Assembly (NCBI GenBank): GCA_903908015.1
Contig: CAIVQI010000048.1
Span: forward strand, 1-8,796
DNA from: an uncultured Bacteroidota bacterium
GTDB taxonomy: Bacteria > Bacteroidota > Bacteroidia > UBA7662
Reading direction: 5' to 3'
Length of the DNA: 8,796 nucleotides
Shown here: positions 1-7,310 of the stretch, one piece after another
Layout: each line of letters opens with the position of its first letter
Numbering within the stretch: the stretch's first letter is position 1
Position numbers and translations under genes: made by a program
Notes under the pieces: model-generated
Told to the model about the DNA's origin: nothing
Database searches by the model: none
What the model saw: the letters and a program-made list of their open reading frames with translations, nothing else

Positions 1-1442
1 TCTGGCTGCTTTTGTGGCGTTTGGTGCGAACAGAAAAGGTGCCTTCGCCTCAGCAAGCACACATCATGGGCATCTTGATGGCATCACTCCCCATGATGCA
101 GCTGTATGGCTTCATCACAACCCCAGACATGCCCTTGCTCAGCTTCACTGTGCTGTTTTGGCTCGTTTATCGCAGAATACTGGGCCAACAAGGCTCAGAT
201 GCTTGGAATGCGGCTTGGTTAACCCTGGCCATGACCGGCATGGCCTACAGCAAGTACCTCGGTGCCATTCAGGTGATCCTCGCCCTCGCCGCGCATCCAC
301 GTCTCCTTCGGAAACCTGTGTGGCTGATAGCAGTGGGCGCTACGACAATTTTCTTGCTGCCCCACCTCTACTGGCAGTACCGGCACGATTTCGTGTCGTT
401 CCGCTTTCACCTTGAGCACCGAAGCGAAGGGATTCGGTGGGACTACATCTGGCAGTTTTTGCCCAATCAACTCGCTGTTTTTCACCCGTTCAATCTATTC
501 GCCCTCTTTATGCTCGATTGGCGCAGCAAACAAAACGAGGACCCCCTGTATCGAGCGATGCGCATGTCACTTATCGGCATGCTGGTGTTCTACGGGTTGT
601 TGTCGCTTCGGGGACACACTGAACCCCATTGGACGGTATCGGCCACCATTCCGATGCTCTGGCTGTTTGTTCGCCGAGCCGAAGAACATGTCGGCTTCCG
701 ACGCTTCATTTTTCGCTTCACCGCACCCAGTTTGGTGGTGGTAGTGGCCCTCCGGTTATGGCTTTTTACCGACTCAGGCAACCGAGTGGCCCGTTTGAGT
801 CGGCCCGATCACATTTTCACCGCCATGGCCCGTTTGGCTGATGATCGGCCTTCCATATTCTCCGGATCCTTCCAGGAGGCTGCCCTGTATCAGTTCCAAA
901 CAGGTAAACCATCGGGATTGGTGAGCACCGCCGGCGTTCGTCGCACCCAATACGAACTCTGGAAACGGCATGCTGAATGGCAACAAAAATCGGTTGTGGT
1001 ATTTGGTGCCGAAGGTCCACAAGCTCAATGGCTATCTATCGGTCATCGGGGCATTGGATACCTGATCAGCGATCACCTTCAGAGCCCTGAACTGTTGCAT
1101 ATACAACAAATATCGATACAGGATGGTGCTCATCCCGACAGCCTACAGATCGATGTTTGGGTTAAAAACCCCATCAATGATGTGATGGACCGACATCACG
1201 CTGACTTCCCATTCCGGTGGGTTTTGTGCACAGAAAATCGCGAATCCAAATCCACAGATACCTTGCCAGCCCGTTGCTTGCCCGAGCCCATTCGTTTTGA
1301 ACCCCATAAAACGTCACAGATTGAATTTGGTATCCACCGAAGCGATGTGCCCAAGGGTCCGATCATGGTTGGCCTTCAGACCATTTTCGGGCTTCAATTC
1401 CCCGACGACCCAAATGATCAGAACATGGCTGTAGCCAAATAA
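1..1442 (+). CDS. GT39-like membrane glycosyltransferase, 5' end cut off by window edge
   Basis: Likely an integral membrane GT-C glycosyltransferase that moves a sugar from a polyprenyl-phosphate donor to a lipid, glycan or protein. The frame is open to the left edge, so the true start lies outside; a TTG at 12 is probably internal. Counting from that codon, about eight hydrophobic segments lie between residues 17 and 252. A TTPDMPL motif (36-42), typical of GT39/ArnT-like proteins just before a membrane helix, is followed by SKYLG (80-84) and EPHW (204-207). The C-terminal 220 residues are largely soluble, as in many GT39 proteins. The catalytic acidic residue of the first periplasmic loop should lie upstream of the window and cannot be checked. 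Substrate unknown. It ends 70 bp before the nitric oxide synthase gene on the same strand, so co-transcription is possible. Family assignment is fairly firm; the specific reaction is not. Confidence 0.75.
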   Translation, partial: WLLLWRLVRTEKVPSPQQAHIMGILMASLPMMQLYGFITTPDMPLLSFTVLFWLVYRRILGQQGSDAWNAAWLTLAMTGMAYSKYLGAIQVILALAAHPRLLRKPVWLIAVGATTIFLLPHLYWQYRHDFVSFRFHLEHRSEGIRWDYIWQFLPNQLAVFHPFNLFALFMLDWRSKQNEDPLYRAMRMSLIGMLVFYGLLSLRGHTEPHWTVSATIPMLWLFVRRAEEHVGFRRFIFRFTAPSLVVVVALRLWLFTDSGNRVARLSRPDHIFTAMARLADDRPSIFSGSFQEAALYQFQTGKPSGLVSTAGVRRTQYELWKRHAEWQQKSVVVFGAEGPQAQWLSIGHRGIGYLISDHLQSPELLHIQQISIQDGAHPDSLQIDVWVKNPINDVMDRHHADFPFRWVLCTENRESKSTDTLPARCLPEPIRFEPHKTSQIEFGIHRSDVPKGPIMVGLQTIFGLQFPDDPNDQNMAVAK

Positions 1443-1512
1443 AACAGCACAGCAAAACAAATCAGTTGCTCCTCAGGTTTGAATACATGTTTCACGGATT
1501 TAAACCTTATTC

Positions 1513-2646
1513 ATGCAGCGAAATGAGTTCCCCCGATCAAAAGACCTATTTCTCACAGCAGCCGACTTCATTGAACGCTGTTACACTGAAATTGGGCGCA
1601 CAGAACAGATCTCCAGTCGAATCCAGCACATTCGCATTGAAATTGAATCAACCGGCACCTATCATCAGTTGTCCTTTGAACTTGAACACGGTGCCCGCAT
1701 GGCTTGGCGCAACAGCAACCGCTGTATCGGACGACTTTTTTGGAAGGCATTGAAGGTACGCGATTGCCGGCACATCAATACAAACGATGGTGTTTATGAA
1801 GCATTGGGCAGCCACCTCAGATACGCCACCAACAAAGGTACCATTCGCCCTGCCGTGAGCGTTTTTGCCCCTGCACATCCCGAGCTCCCTGAACAGGCTA
1901 TCACGGTGGCCAACCACCAGCTCATTCGTTATGCGGGATGGCTGGCGGAGGACGGGGGATGCATTGGCGACCCGAAGGAATTGAATTTTACCCAATTCTG
2001 CCAATCACTGGGGTGGAATCCTACGCCAGTTCACAGTAAGTTCGATATACTGCCTTGGGTATGGCGACTACCAGGAGGGGAATGGCATCTTCAATCGCCT
2101 CGAACGGAATGGATCCTGGAAGTGCCGCTCAGACACCCGGAATGCGCCGAATTTGCATCACTAGGCCTGCGCTGGTATGCCGTCCCCGTCATCAGTGATA
2201 TGCAGCTTGAAATCGGAGGCCTGCAGTATCCCGCGGCACCTTTCAATGGGTGGTACATGGGGACCGAAATCGGCAGCCGGAATTTGGGTGATGCCGATCG
2301 CTACAATTGCCTACCTGCAGTTGCCCATTTGTTTGGGCTCGACAGTCGGTCAACAGCCAGCCTTTGGAAAGACCGGTCGCTGGTGGAACTAAACCGGGCA
2401 GTTCTTCATTCTTTTGAATCCGACGGTGTACGGATGGTTGACCACCACACGGCCAGTGAACAATTCATGAAGTTTATGCAAACAGAAGCGAGAAAGGGTC
2501 GCCATGTTCAGGGGGATTGGTCGTGGCTGGTACCGCCCATGAGTGGATCTGCCAGCCCCATTTTTCATCAGAATCTCGACAATCAGGTCATCAGTCCCAA
2601 TTTCTACTATCGCCCCCTGCTTCCTGAGCTTTCATCTGCTTTTTAA
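1513..2646 (+). CDS. nos: Bacterial nitric oxide synthase, oxygenase domain only
   Basis: Cytosolic heme enzyme expected to oxidise L-arginine via N-hydroxyarginine to citrulline and nitric oxide, using a reduced pterin or folate cofactor. Family hallmarks are complete. WRNSNRC (65-71) supplies the proximal heme thiolate Cys71, and Trp65 matches the Trp that packs on the heme. NHQLIRYAG (134-142) is present. The GWYMGTEIG block (246-254) supplies substrate-binding Glu252. DHHTA (310-314) is present, and DWSWLVPPMSG (335-345) includes Trp338 at the pterin site. Ile227 sits at the distal position that is Ile in Bacillus and Val in mammalian enzymes. At 377 aa it is slightly longer than Bacillus NOS (about 363). 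It lacks the mammalian N-terminal zinc/hook region and any reductase or calmodulin segment. An in-frame TAA at 1501-1503 makes the ATG at 1513 the first possible ATG start. No clear Shine-Dalgarno is seen. No reductase or pterin gene is adjacent. The sequence is intact, so activity is plausible; physiological role is unknown. Confidence 0.96.
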   Translation: MQRNEFPRSKDLFLTAADFIERCYTEIGRTEQISSRIQHIRIEIESTGTYHQLSFELEHGARMAWRNSNRCIGRLFWKALKVRDCRHINTNDGVYEALGSHLRYATNKGTIRPAVSVFAPAHPELPEQAITVANHQLIRYAGWLAEDGGCIGDPKELNFTQFCQSLGWNPTPVHSKFDILPWVWRLPGGEWHLQSPRTEWILEVPLRHPECAEFASLGLRWYAVPVISDMQLEIGGLQYPAAPFNGWYMGTEIGSRNLGDADRYNCLPAVAHLFGLDSRSTASLWKDRSLVELNRAVLHSFESDGVRMVDHHTASEQFMKFMQTEARKGRHVQGDWSWLVPPMSGSASPIFHQNLDNQVISPNFYYRPLLPELSSAF

Positions 2647-2652
2647 TTTACT

Positions 2653-2660
2653 TATCTTTG
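2653..2660 (+). promoter_or_regulatory. Candidate Bacteroidota promoter -7 box for the SRPBCC gene
   Basis: TATCTTTG matches the TAnnTTTG box used by the Bacteroidota primary sigma factor. It lies just after the NOS stop codon and about 92 bp before the SRPBCC start, giving a predicted leader of roughly 85 nt. No clear TTG/TTTG -33 element is visible at the expected distance, which lowers confidence. A weak stem (2678-2683 with 2691-2696) lies in the leader. Confidence 0.4.
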
Positions 2661-2751
2661 TGAATGTGCTGCGGTGCCTCCACTTTTTTCGTGGGGTTTA
2701 TTCGGTTTCACAACGATTGTCTTTCTGTAGCGAACGCAAACTCAATGGCTT

Positions 2752-3351
2752 ATGAAGTTCTTAAAGTATCTATTATTTCTTGTATTGTTTGTGCTTGGTA
2801 TAGCCCTTTTTTCCGCTCTTTTTATCCCCAAAACTTATGAGGTTAAAAGACGGGTGTATATCGAACTTCCCTCTGACTCTGTTTTTTCTTATGTCGCTCA
2901 ACTTAAAAATCAGGGCCTTTACAGCGTTTGGGCGAAGATGGATCCCCACATGAAGGTAGATTTCGAGGGTACCGACGGAACGGTAGGTTTTCTCATGCGT
3001 TGGGACAGTCCGATTGATTCGGTTGGTGCTGGTGAACAGGAAATCGTTGGCATTGAAGAAGGCAAGCGCATCACCTATAAAATTCGGTTTATTCGACCTT
3101 TCGAATCGCAAAGCGATAGTTGGATGTCGACCCGAGCCGACGCATCCGGGAGCACGGAGGTTGAATGGGCCATGACTGGTTCGATGCCCTACCCCACGAA
3201 TTTGTTTTTGGTGCTCATGGATTTAGAAGGATCCATCGGACGCGACCTTCAGAATGGTTTGAACAACCTAAAAGGCATTCTCGAGCAAACTCCAACGCTA
3301 AATCCCGCTGAAGAAGGGGCCAATGCCCCAGGGAATAACCGGGAATCTTAG
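2752..3351 (+). CDS. Membrane-anchored SRPBCC (START/Bet v1-like) family protein
   Basis: A 199-aa protein with one N-terminal hydrophobic segment (about residues 4-25: lysines, then a Leu/Phe/Val-rich stretch). An SRPBCC-type domain follows from about residue 33. The opening strand (VKRRVYIELPSDSVFSYVAQL) is the usual start of this fold, in which a helix-grip domain forms a hydrophobic ligand cavity. The core ends near residue 177. The final 20 or so residues are Pro/Asn/Gly/Glu-rich and look disordered. Such proteins are common in Bacteroidota, usually annotated as polyketide cyclase-like or SRPBCC, and their ligands are mostly unknown. No catalytic residues can be assigned. The gene is visibly more AT-rich at its 5' end than its neighbours. 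It follows NOS by 105 bp, with its own candidate promoter in the gap, and precedes the phospho-sugar mutase by 37 bp. Nothing ties it functionally to either neighbour. Confidence 0.8.
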   Translation: MKFLKYLLFLVLFVLGIALFSALFIPKTYEVKRRVYIELPSDSVFSYVAQLKNQGLYSVWAKMDPHMKVDFEGTDGTVGFLMRWDSPIDSVGAGEQEIVGIEEGKRITYKIRFIRPFESQSDSWMSTRADASGSTEVEWAMTGSMPYPTNLFLVLMDLEGSIGRDLQNGLNNLKGILEQTPTLNPAEEGANAPGNNRES

Positions 3352-3388
3352 TCGCATTCTGCACCCTTCATTTTTTACCCTACAACCT

Positions 3389-5125
3389 ATGTCGAGTCCC
3401 GACCCCCTGATTTTGGAACGTGCCCTTCGATGGACCAGCGAGCAGTACGATGAAACCACCCGCAGCGAGGTGCGGGCCCTCATCGACAGCGGTGATGCAA
3501 AAGCATTAACAGACGCTTTTTATTGTGATCTGGAATTCGGTACGGGTGGATTGAGGGGCATCATGGGTGTGGGTACCAATCGCGTAAACCGCTACACCCT
3601 GGGTGCAGCCACACAGGGCTTAAGCAATTATTTGAACGCTCATTTCCCGCAAGGTGGACTTTCAGTAGCTTTAGCGCACGACAGCCGCAACCATGCCCGT
3701 GAATTTGCCTCATTGGTGGCGGATGTATTCAGCGCCAACGGAATCAAAGTGTATTTCTTTGAAGACCTGCGCCCTACGCCGGAACTTTCATTCGCGATTC
3801 GCCGGCTCGGATGCGTGAGCGGCGTTATGCTTACCGCCTCCCACAACCCCAAAGAATACAGCGGCTATAAAGTGTACTGGTCTGATGGCTGTCAGATCCT
3901 TCCCCCGCACGACAAAGGCATCATTTCCGCTGTTCAGGCGATGACCGATGTCAGGAGCATTCGGTTTGATGGTCGTCCGGAACTGATTAGCAGTCTGGGT
4001 GCCGAAATGGATCAACAATTTATGGAAGCGTCCTTAGCGCTCCGACTTCAGCCTGAAGCGCCTTTCGAAGCACCCGATCTGCGTATCGTTTATTCGCCCA
4101 TTCACGGAACCGGGGTGGAATTGGTGCCACGCCTCCTCAAGGAAGCAGGCTATCAACATGTGTTTACGGTTGCTGAGCAGTGCATTCCCGATGGCAATTT
4201 CCCGACGGTGATTTACCCAAACCCAGAAGAACAAGAGGCCCTCACCATGGCGTTGAAACTGGGCGAGGAAAAGGGGGCCCACCTCGTGCTGGCCACCGAT
4301 CCCGACGCCGATCGGGTGGGTGCAGCCATACGCAATCCGGAAGGGAAATTCATGTTGTTGAATGGCAACCAAACCGGGGTATTGCTCTTCGAGTATTTGC
4401 TGGAACAGTGGAGCGCAAAAGGCCGACTAACAGGCAACGAATATGTGGTGAAGACGATTGTGACCTCCTACCTCATCGACCGTTTGGCTGAGGAGAAAGG
4501 GGTTGAATGCCTGAATACGCTCACCGGATTCAAATACATCGGTGCGGTGATGACCGAACGTGAAGGGCAAAAGACCTATATCGCGGGCTGCGAAGAGAGC
4601 TACGGATATCTGGTGGGCGAGCATGTGCGCGATAAAGACGCCGTGGGGGCATGTTTGATGATCGCCGAAATGACAGCCCACTACCATGCACAGGGAAAGT
4701 CACTCTATGAGGTCCTCATGGGCATCTACCGCCGACATGGCTTGTTTTTGGAGACGCTTATTTCCGTAACCCTGAAAGGAAAGGAAGGAGCAGAACAGAT
4801 TGCTGAATTGATGAAGAAATTCAGGTCTAACCCACCCACCCAGCTGGGTGGAGAAGCCGTTGTTTGTGTGCGCGACTACCAATCCTCGATTGAAAAAGAC
4901 CTTCGAACGGGGGCTGAATTGCCTATTGATCTGCCCAAGTCGAATGTACTTCAATTGATTACCGAATCTGGGGGCATCATTTCCGCTCGTCCGTCGGGTA
5001 CAGAACCAAAAATCAAATACTACATCAGCCTGAATCAGGCATTTGGACCCGATGAGTCGTTCGAAGCGGCTCAATCCACGATGAAACGACGTTTCGACCG
5101 CATCGAACAGGAGTTGAGGGGCTGA
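3389..5125 (+). CDS. Phospho-sugar mutase (phosphoglucomutase/phosphomannomutase family)
   Basis: Alpha-D-phosphohexomutase superfamily enzyme interconverting hexose 1- and 6-phosphates through a phosphoserine and a bisphosphate intermediate, feeding glycogen, glycan or nucleotide-sugar pathways in the cytosol. From the chosen start (578 aa), all four signatures are present in order: TASHNP with phospho-accepting Ser151; the metal loop DPDADR (304-309); the sugar-recognition loop CEESYG (401-406); and the phosphate-binding loop RPSGTEPK (534-541). Length and layout resemble the PGM2-like/PgcA branch common in Bacteroidota and Firmicutes rather than the roughly 460-aa ManB type. The frame is open further upstream to an ATG at 3323, but that would overlap the SRPBCC gene by 29 bp and add 22 residues unlike the family N-terminus, so the ATG at 3389 is preferred. 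Glucose versus mannose specificity cannot be read reliably. With a 37-bp gap and no promoter motif seen, co-transcription with the SRPBCC gene is likely. Confidence 0.95.
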   Translation: MSSPDPLILERALRWTSEQYDETTRSEVRALIDSGDAKALTDAFYCDLEFGTGGLRGIMGVGTNRVNRYTLGAATQGLSNYLNAHFPQGGLSVALAHDSRNHAREFASLVADVFSANGIKVYFFEDLRPTPELSFAIRRLGCVSGVMLTASHNPKEYSGYKVYWSDGCQILPPHDKGIISAVQAMTDVRSIRFDGRPELISSLGAEMDQQFMEASLALRLQPEAPFEAPDLRIVYSPIHGTGVELVPRLLKEAGYQHVFTVAEQCIPDGNFPTVIYPNPEEQEALTMALKLGEEKGAHLVLATDPDADRVGAAIRNPEGKFMLLNGNQTGVLLFEYLLEQWSAKGRLTGNEYVVKTIVTSYLIDRLAEEKGVECLNTLTGFKYIGAVMTEREGQKTYIAGCEESYGYLVGEHVRDKDAVGACLMIAEMTAHYHAQGKSLYEVLMGIYRRHGLFLETLISVTLKGKEGAEQIAELMKKFRSNPPTQLGGEAVVCVRDYQSSIEKDLRTGAELPIDLPKSNVLQLITESGGIISARPSGTEPKIKYYISLNQAFGPDESFEAAQSTMKRRFDRIEQELRG

Positions 5126-5162
5126 ATTTGATTCAGAGATTCGTGCTTGTAACCGAAAAATT

Positions 5163-6161
5163 TTAGTGGTCTGATGCCTCTTCAGCCATCAAGAGGGCCA
5201 GTGCCTCCTTCACTTTTCCCATAGTAATCCACTTTTGCGCCACCCTATGGACACGCTCCTGTTCTTGTACTTGCTGCTCTCCTGCGGCTTTTTGATCTAA
5301 ACCCGATTCTCTTAAGGCATCCCCAGTCATGTTTGCGTCCACGCCAGTCACGTTTGCGTCCACGCCAGTCATGTTTGCGTCCACGCCAGTCATGTCGACC
5401 GATGCCATCTGTAAACGAGCAGTCCTGCAGTCCTCGGGTGTAGGAAGCTTCTCCAGGTTACCTAGGAGACCAAGGTCATTTCCCGTGAGGACGGTCGACC
5501 GCTGTACGGAGTGCGGCAAGGCATCGACCCCAATGCCCAGAGTGGTGAGCGGTTTGGGTACAGTAAACAACCCATGGCTGCTGCGGGCATACCAGTCGCC
5601 CCCCAAACGTGCCACCCAATCTGATTTGTATGGATCAATCGCGCCTTGTTCATTCAGAATAACTTCATTGATATGAATGAGCATGATTTCACAGATCACC
5701 AGATTCCCTGCACCAGGGCCCTGACCAAGGGCTTTGATTTCGATTACACGGCATTCCATTTGCACGGGCGACTCCGCCACGCGTGGGGGTGAAACCTGGA
5801 TAGAGGGAATCGGGGAGCATCCCGACTTCAAAAACTCGTTGACCCCACGTGGATACTCGCTGCTGGCCAATGAGGTTTGTTGGACCATGGCGTGGGTCAC
5901 CCCATTCACGGTGCATTCAGGTACCTCAAGCAGGTTTTGCAGGGTATGCTTACTACTCCCATCGCGGGCCCTCAGGGCTGGTGAGAATATAAGCACCGGC
6001 GGATGCGCGCTGAATAGGTTGTAGAAACTAAACGGACTCAAATTCACAACCCCTTGGCGGTCGCATGTCGCCACGAAGGCAATAGGCCGCGGAGCTATGG
6101 CCCCTTGAAGAAGTCCCTGTAGTTGTGGGATACTCAGCTGTCCGGGTTCAATAGTCCGCAC
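5163..6161 (-). CDS. Flavin reductase family protein (FMN-binding split barrel) with C-terminal repeat insert
   Basis: A 332-aa cytosolic protein of the DIM6/NTAB-type flavin reductase family, which binds FMN and typically uses NAD(P)H or acts as a flavin-dependent oxidoreductase. The first 240 residues match the Bacteroidota form closely: APRPIAF (23-29), NLSPFSFYN (40-48), KHTLQN (71-76), SLASSEYP (98-104), KPLTTLGIGVD (203-213) and VLTGNDLGLLGN (224-235). Between the barrel and a C-terminal helix (about 300-328) lies a linker with three copies of a 7-residue unit, MTGVDAN/VTGVDAN, plus partial copies (about 254-281). This makes the protein longer than the roughly 290-300 aa I expect for the family. 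The start is GTG at 6161, one base after the upstream FAH stop; an in-frame TAA at 6174-6176 excludes an earlier start. The tight spacing indicates an operon and probably translational coupling. In Bacteroidota this reductase is often found near homogentisate-pathway genes, so a role in aromatic catabolism is plausible but unproven. Confidence 0.9.
   Translation of the reverse strand: MRTIEPGQLSIPQLQGLLQGAIAPRPIAFVATCDRQGVVNLSPFSFYNLFSAHPPVLIFSPALRARDGSSKHTLQNLLEVPECTVNGVTHAMVQQTSLASSEYPRGVNEFLKSGCSPIPSIQVSPPRVAESPVQMECRVIEIKALGQGPGAGNLVICEIMLIHINEVILNEQGAIDPYKSDWVARLGGDWYARSSHGLFTVPKPLTTLGIGVDALPHSVQRSTVLTGNDLGLLGNLEKLPTPEDCRTARLQMASVDMTGVDANMTGVDANVTGVDANMTGDALRESGLDQKAAGEQQVQEQERVHRVAQKWITMGKVKEALALLMAEEASDH
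5329..5391 (-). repeat. 21-bp tandem repeat, three copies, inside the flavin reductase gene
   Basis: Three adjacent 21-bp units at 5329-5349, 5350-5370 and 5371-5391. Units 1 and 3 are identical; unit 2 differs by one base (Met to Val). A nine-base segment starting at 5392 begins a decayed fourth copy. Because 21 is a multiple of three, gain or loss of a copy keeps the frame and changes the linker by seven residues. Confidence 0.95.
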
Positions 6162-6162
6162 C

Positions 6163-7170
6163 TCAGCGCTTTTTTAGGTCCAAAATGGAGAAATCATCCC
6201 CCTCGCGTTCAATGTGATTGCGCAATAGTCCAAGTCCGGTCACCTCCAGTTCCACTTGATCCCCTTCTTGGAGCCACTGAGGAGTGAAACCCTCGGGGTT
6301 GAGTCGCTTGCCGGTGCCGTTGAGCTCCAAAAAACAGCCGGTGCCGACGGTGCCCGAACCAATGACATCGCCCGGGGCGAGGTCAACGCCATAAGCGCAG
6401 CGCTCGATGATTTCCGCAAAGGTCCAGTCCATATCCCCCATGTTTCCACGCGATACCTCCACCCCATTCACCCGGCACACCATATCGAGGCGGAATGCGC
6501 TGCCGGTGTGGCCCGCCGGCGGGGCGCAACGATAGGGCTCGAGTTCATCGGGGGTCACCAGCCAGGGGCCAATGACGGTCGAAAAATCTTTCCCCTTGGC
6601 GGGCCCCAGATTGAGGAGCATTTCCTCCATTTGAAGGGTGCGGGCACTCATATCGTTCATGATGGTGTATCCGGCGATGTATTGATCGGCATCTGCAGCG
6701 CGAATGTTGCGGCCTGCTTTCCCAATCACCACGGCTACCTCCAGTTCGAAGTCGAGCTGCTTAAAATGGTCGGGCATACAGCGGATTGGCCCGGGGCCTT
6801 GTATGGACCGGTGGTTGGTGAAGTAGAAGATGGGGTATTGGTCAAATTCGGGGATCATGTCGACCCCACGGTTGCGGCGGGCGGCGGCCACATGCTGGCG
6901 GAAGGCGTAGCCGTCGCGACAAGAGGTAGGCATGGGTACGGGTGCCAGTATCCGGATGTCCTGCGCCAGAAGGGCCTCGGGTGGACAATCGCCGGATTCT
7001 ACACGTTGAAGCGCCGCCCGGGCTTGGTCCATCGCGGGTTGTCCGAGGGCCAAAAATTCGGTCATATCGTGGGGAACGCCGGGCATGAGGGCGGATAATC
7101 GATAGGGCTGATTGCGGTGAATAATTCCTATTTCGGGACTTTTCTGTTCTTGAAAGGAAATAAACTTCAT
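6163..7170 (-). CDS. Fumarylacetoacetate hydrolase (FAH) family protein
   Basis: A 335-aa cytosolic FAH-fold hydrolase. In tyrosine/homogentisate breakdown, FAH cleaves fumarylacetoacetate to fumarate and acetoacetate; related members cleave or decarboxylate other beta-diketones and acylpyruvates. Residues lining up by motif with the mouse FAH active site are all present: Asp86 and His93 (D-x6-H, cf. Asp126/His133), metal ligands Glu142 and Glu144 in DFELE, Asp173 in MND, and Lys194 in GKDF (cf. Lys253). The GDVIGSGTVGTG loop lies at 267-278. The start was placed at the ATG at 7170 because family similarity begins at MKFISF. The frame continues 67 codons further upstream, but that stretch is a repetitive His-Pro/Val run within the predicted leader. 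The gene ends one base before the flavin reductase start. True FAH activity fits this pairing, but a related diketone hydrolase is possible. Confidence 0.92.
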   Translation of the reverse strand: MKFISFQEQKSPEIGIIHRNQPYRLSALMPGVPHDMTEFLALGQPAMDQARAALQRVESGDCPPEALLAQDIRILAPVPMPTSCRDGYAFRQHVAAARRNRGVDMIPEFDQYPIFYFTNHRSIQGPGPIRCMPDHFKQLDFELEVAVVIGKAGRNIRAADADQYIAGYTIMNDMSARTLQMEEMLLNLGPAKGKDFSTVIGPWLVTPDELEPYRCAPPAGHTGSAFRLDMVCRVNGVEVSRGNMGDMDWTFAEIIERCAYGVDLAPGDVIGSGTVGTGCFLELNGTGKRLNPEGFTPQWLQEGDQVELEVTGLGLLRNHIEREGDDFSILDLKKR

Positions 7171-7198
7171 GTGGCGGTGGTTGGAATGGGGTTTTCTG

Positions 7199-7279
7199 AA
7201 GTAGATGGGGTGGACGGGGTGAACGAAGTGATTTGGGTGAACGAAGTGAGCTGGGTGAACAAGGTGGACCGGGTGAATG
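7199..7279. repeat. Degenerate 9-bp tandem repeat in the leader of the FAH gene
   Basis: About nine consecutive 9-bp units, plus-strand consensus close to RRGTGAACG. Alternate units pair into a clearer 18-bp period (7217-7234, 7235-7252, 7253-7270), in which the first two copies differ at only three bases. The array lies 29 to 109 bp upstream of the FAH start, downstream of the putative promoter, so it would be transcribed in the 5' leader. The 9-bp period leaves frames open on both strands (His-Pro-Val-like on minus, Val-Asn-like on plus), creating misleading ORFs. Confidence 0.85.
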
Positions 7280-7302
7280 GGATCGTTGTCACTGATGCGC
7301 TT

Positions 7303-7310
7303 CAAAGATA
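7303..7310 (-). promoter_or_regulatory. Candidate Bacteroidota promoter -7 box for the FAH-flavin reductase operon
   Basis: On the minus strand this reads TATCTTTG, matching TAnnTTTG and identical to the box before the SRPBCC gene. It lies 133 bp upstream of the FAH ATG at 7170. Transcription would begin a few bases downstream and include the 9-bp repeat array in the leader. No convincing -33 element is visible. Confidence 0.4.

Noticed and set aside
1443..1512. Separate promoter for the NOS gene
   Set aside because: The best match to TAnnTTTG (1474-1481) has a mismatch at a fixed position and no -33 element, so it is too weak to annotate.
3323..3388. Upstream ATG start for the phospho-sugar mutase
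   Set aside because: It overlaps the end of the SRPBCC gene, and the 22 added residues do not look like the family N-terminus; the ATG at 3389 gives a normal-length protein.
5126..5162. Bidirectional terminator between the convergent mutase and flavin reductase genes
   Set aside because: Only a short A/T palindrome is present (about 5155-5164); no stem with a loop could be drawn.
5163..6161. Flavin reductase as the electron donor of the NOS
   Set aside because: It is on the opposite strand, in a different operon about 2.5 kb away, and belongs to a split-barrel family that is not a known NOS reductase.
6256..7098. 280-codon plus-strand ORF opposite the FAH gene
   Set aside because: It is the complement of a well-supported FAH coding sequence, and its translation has no family features.
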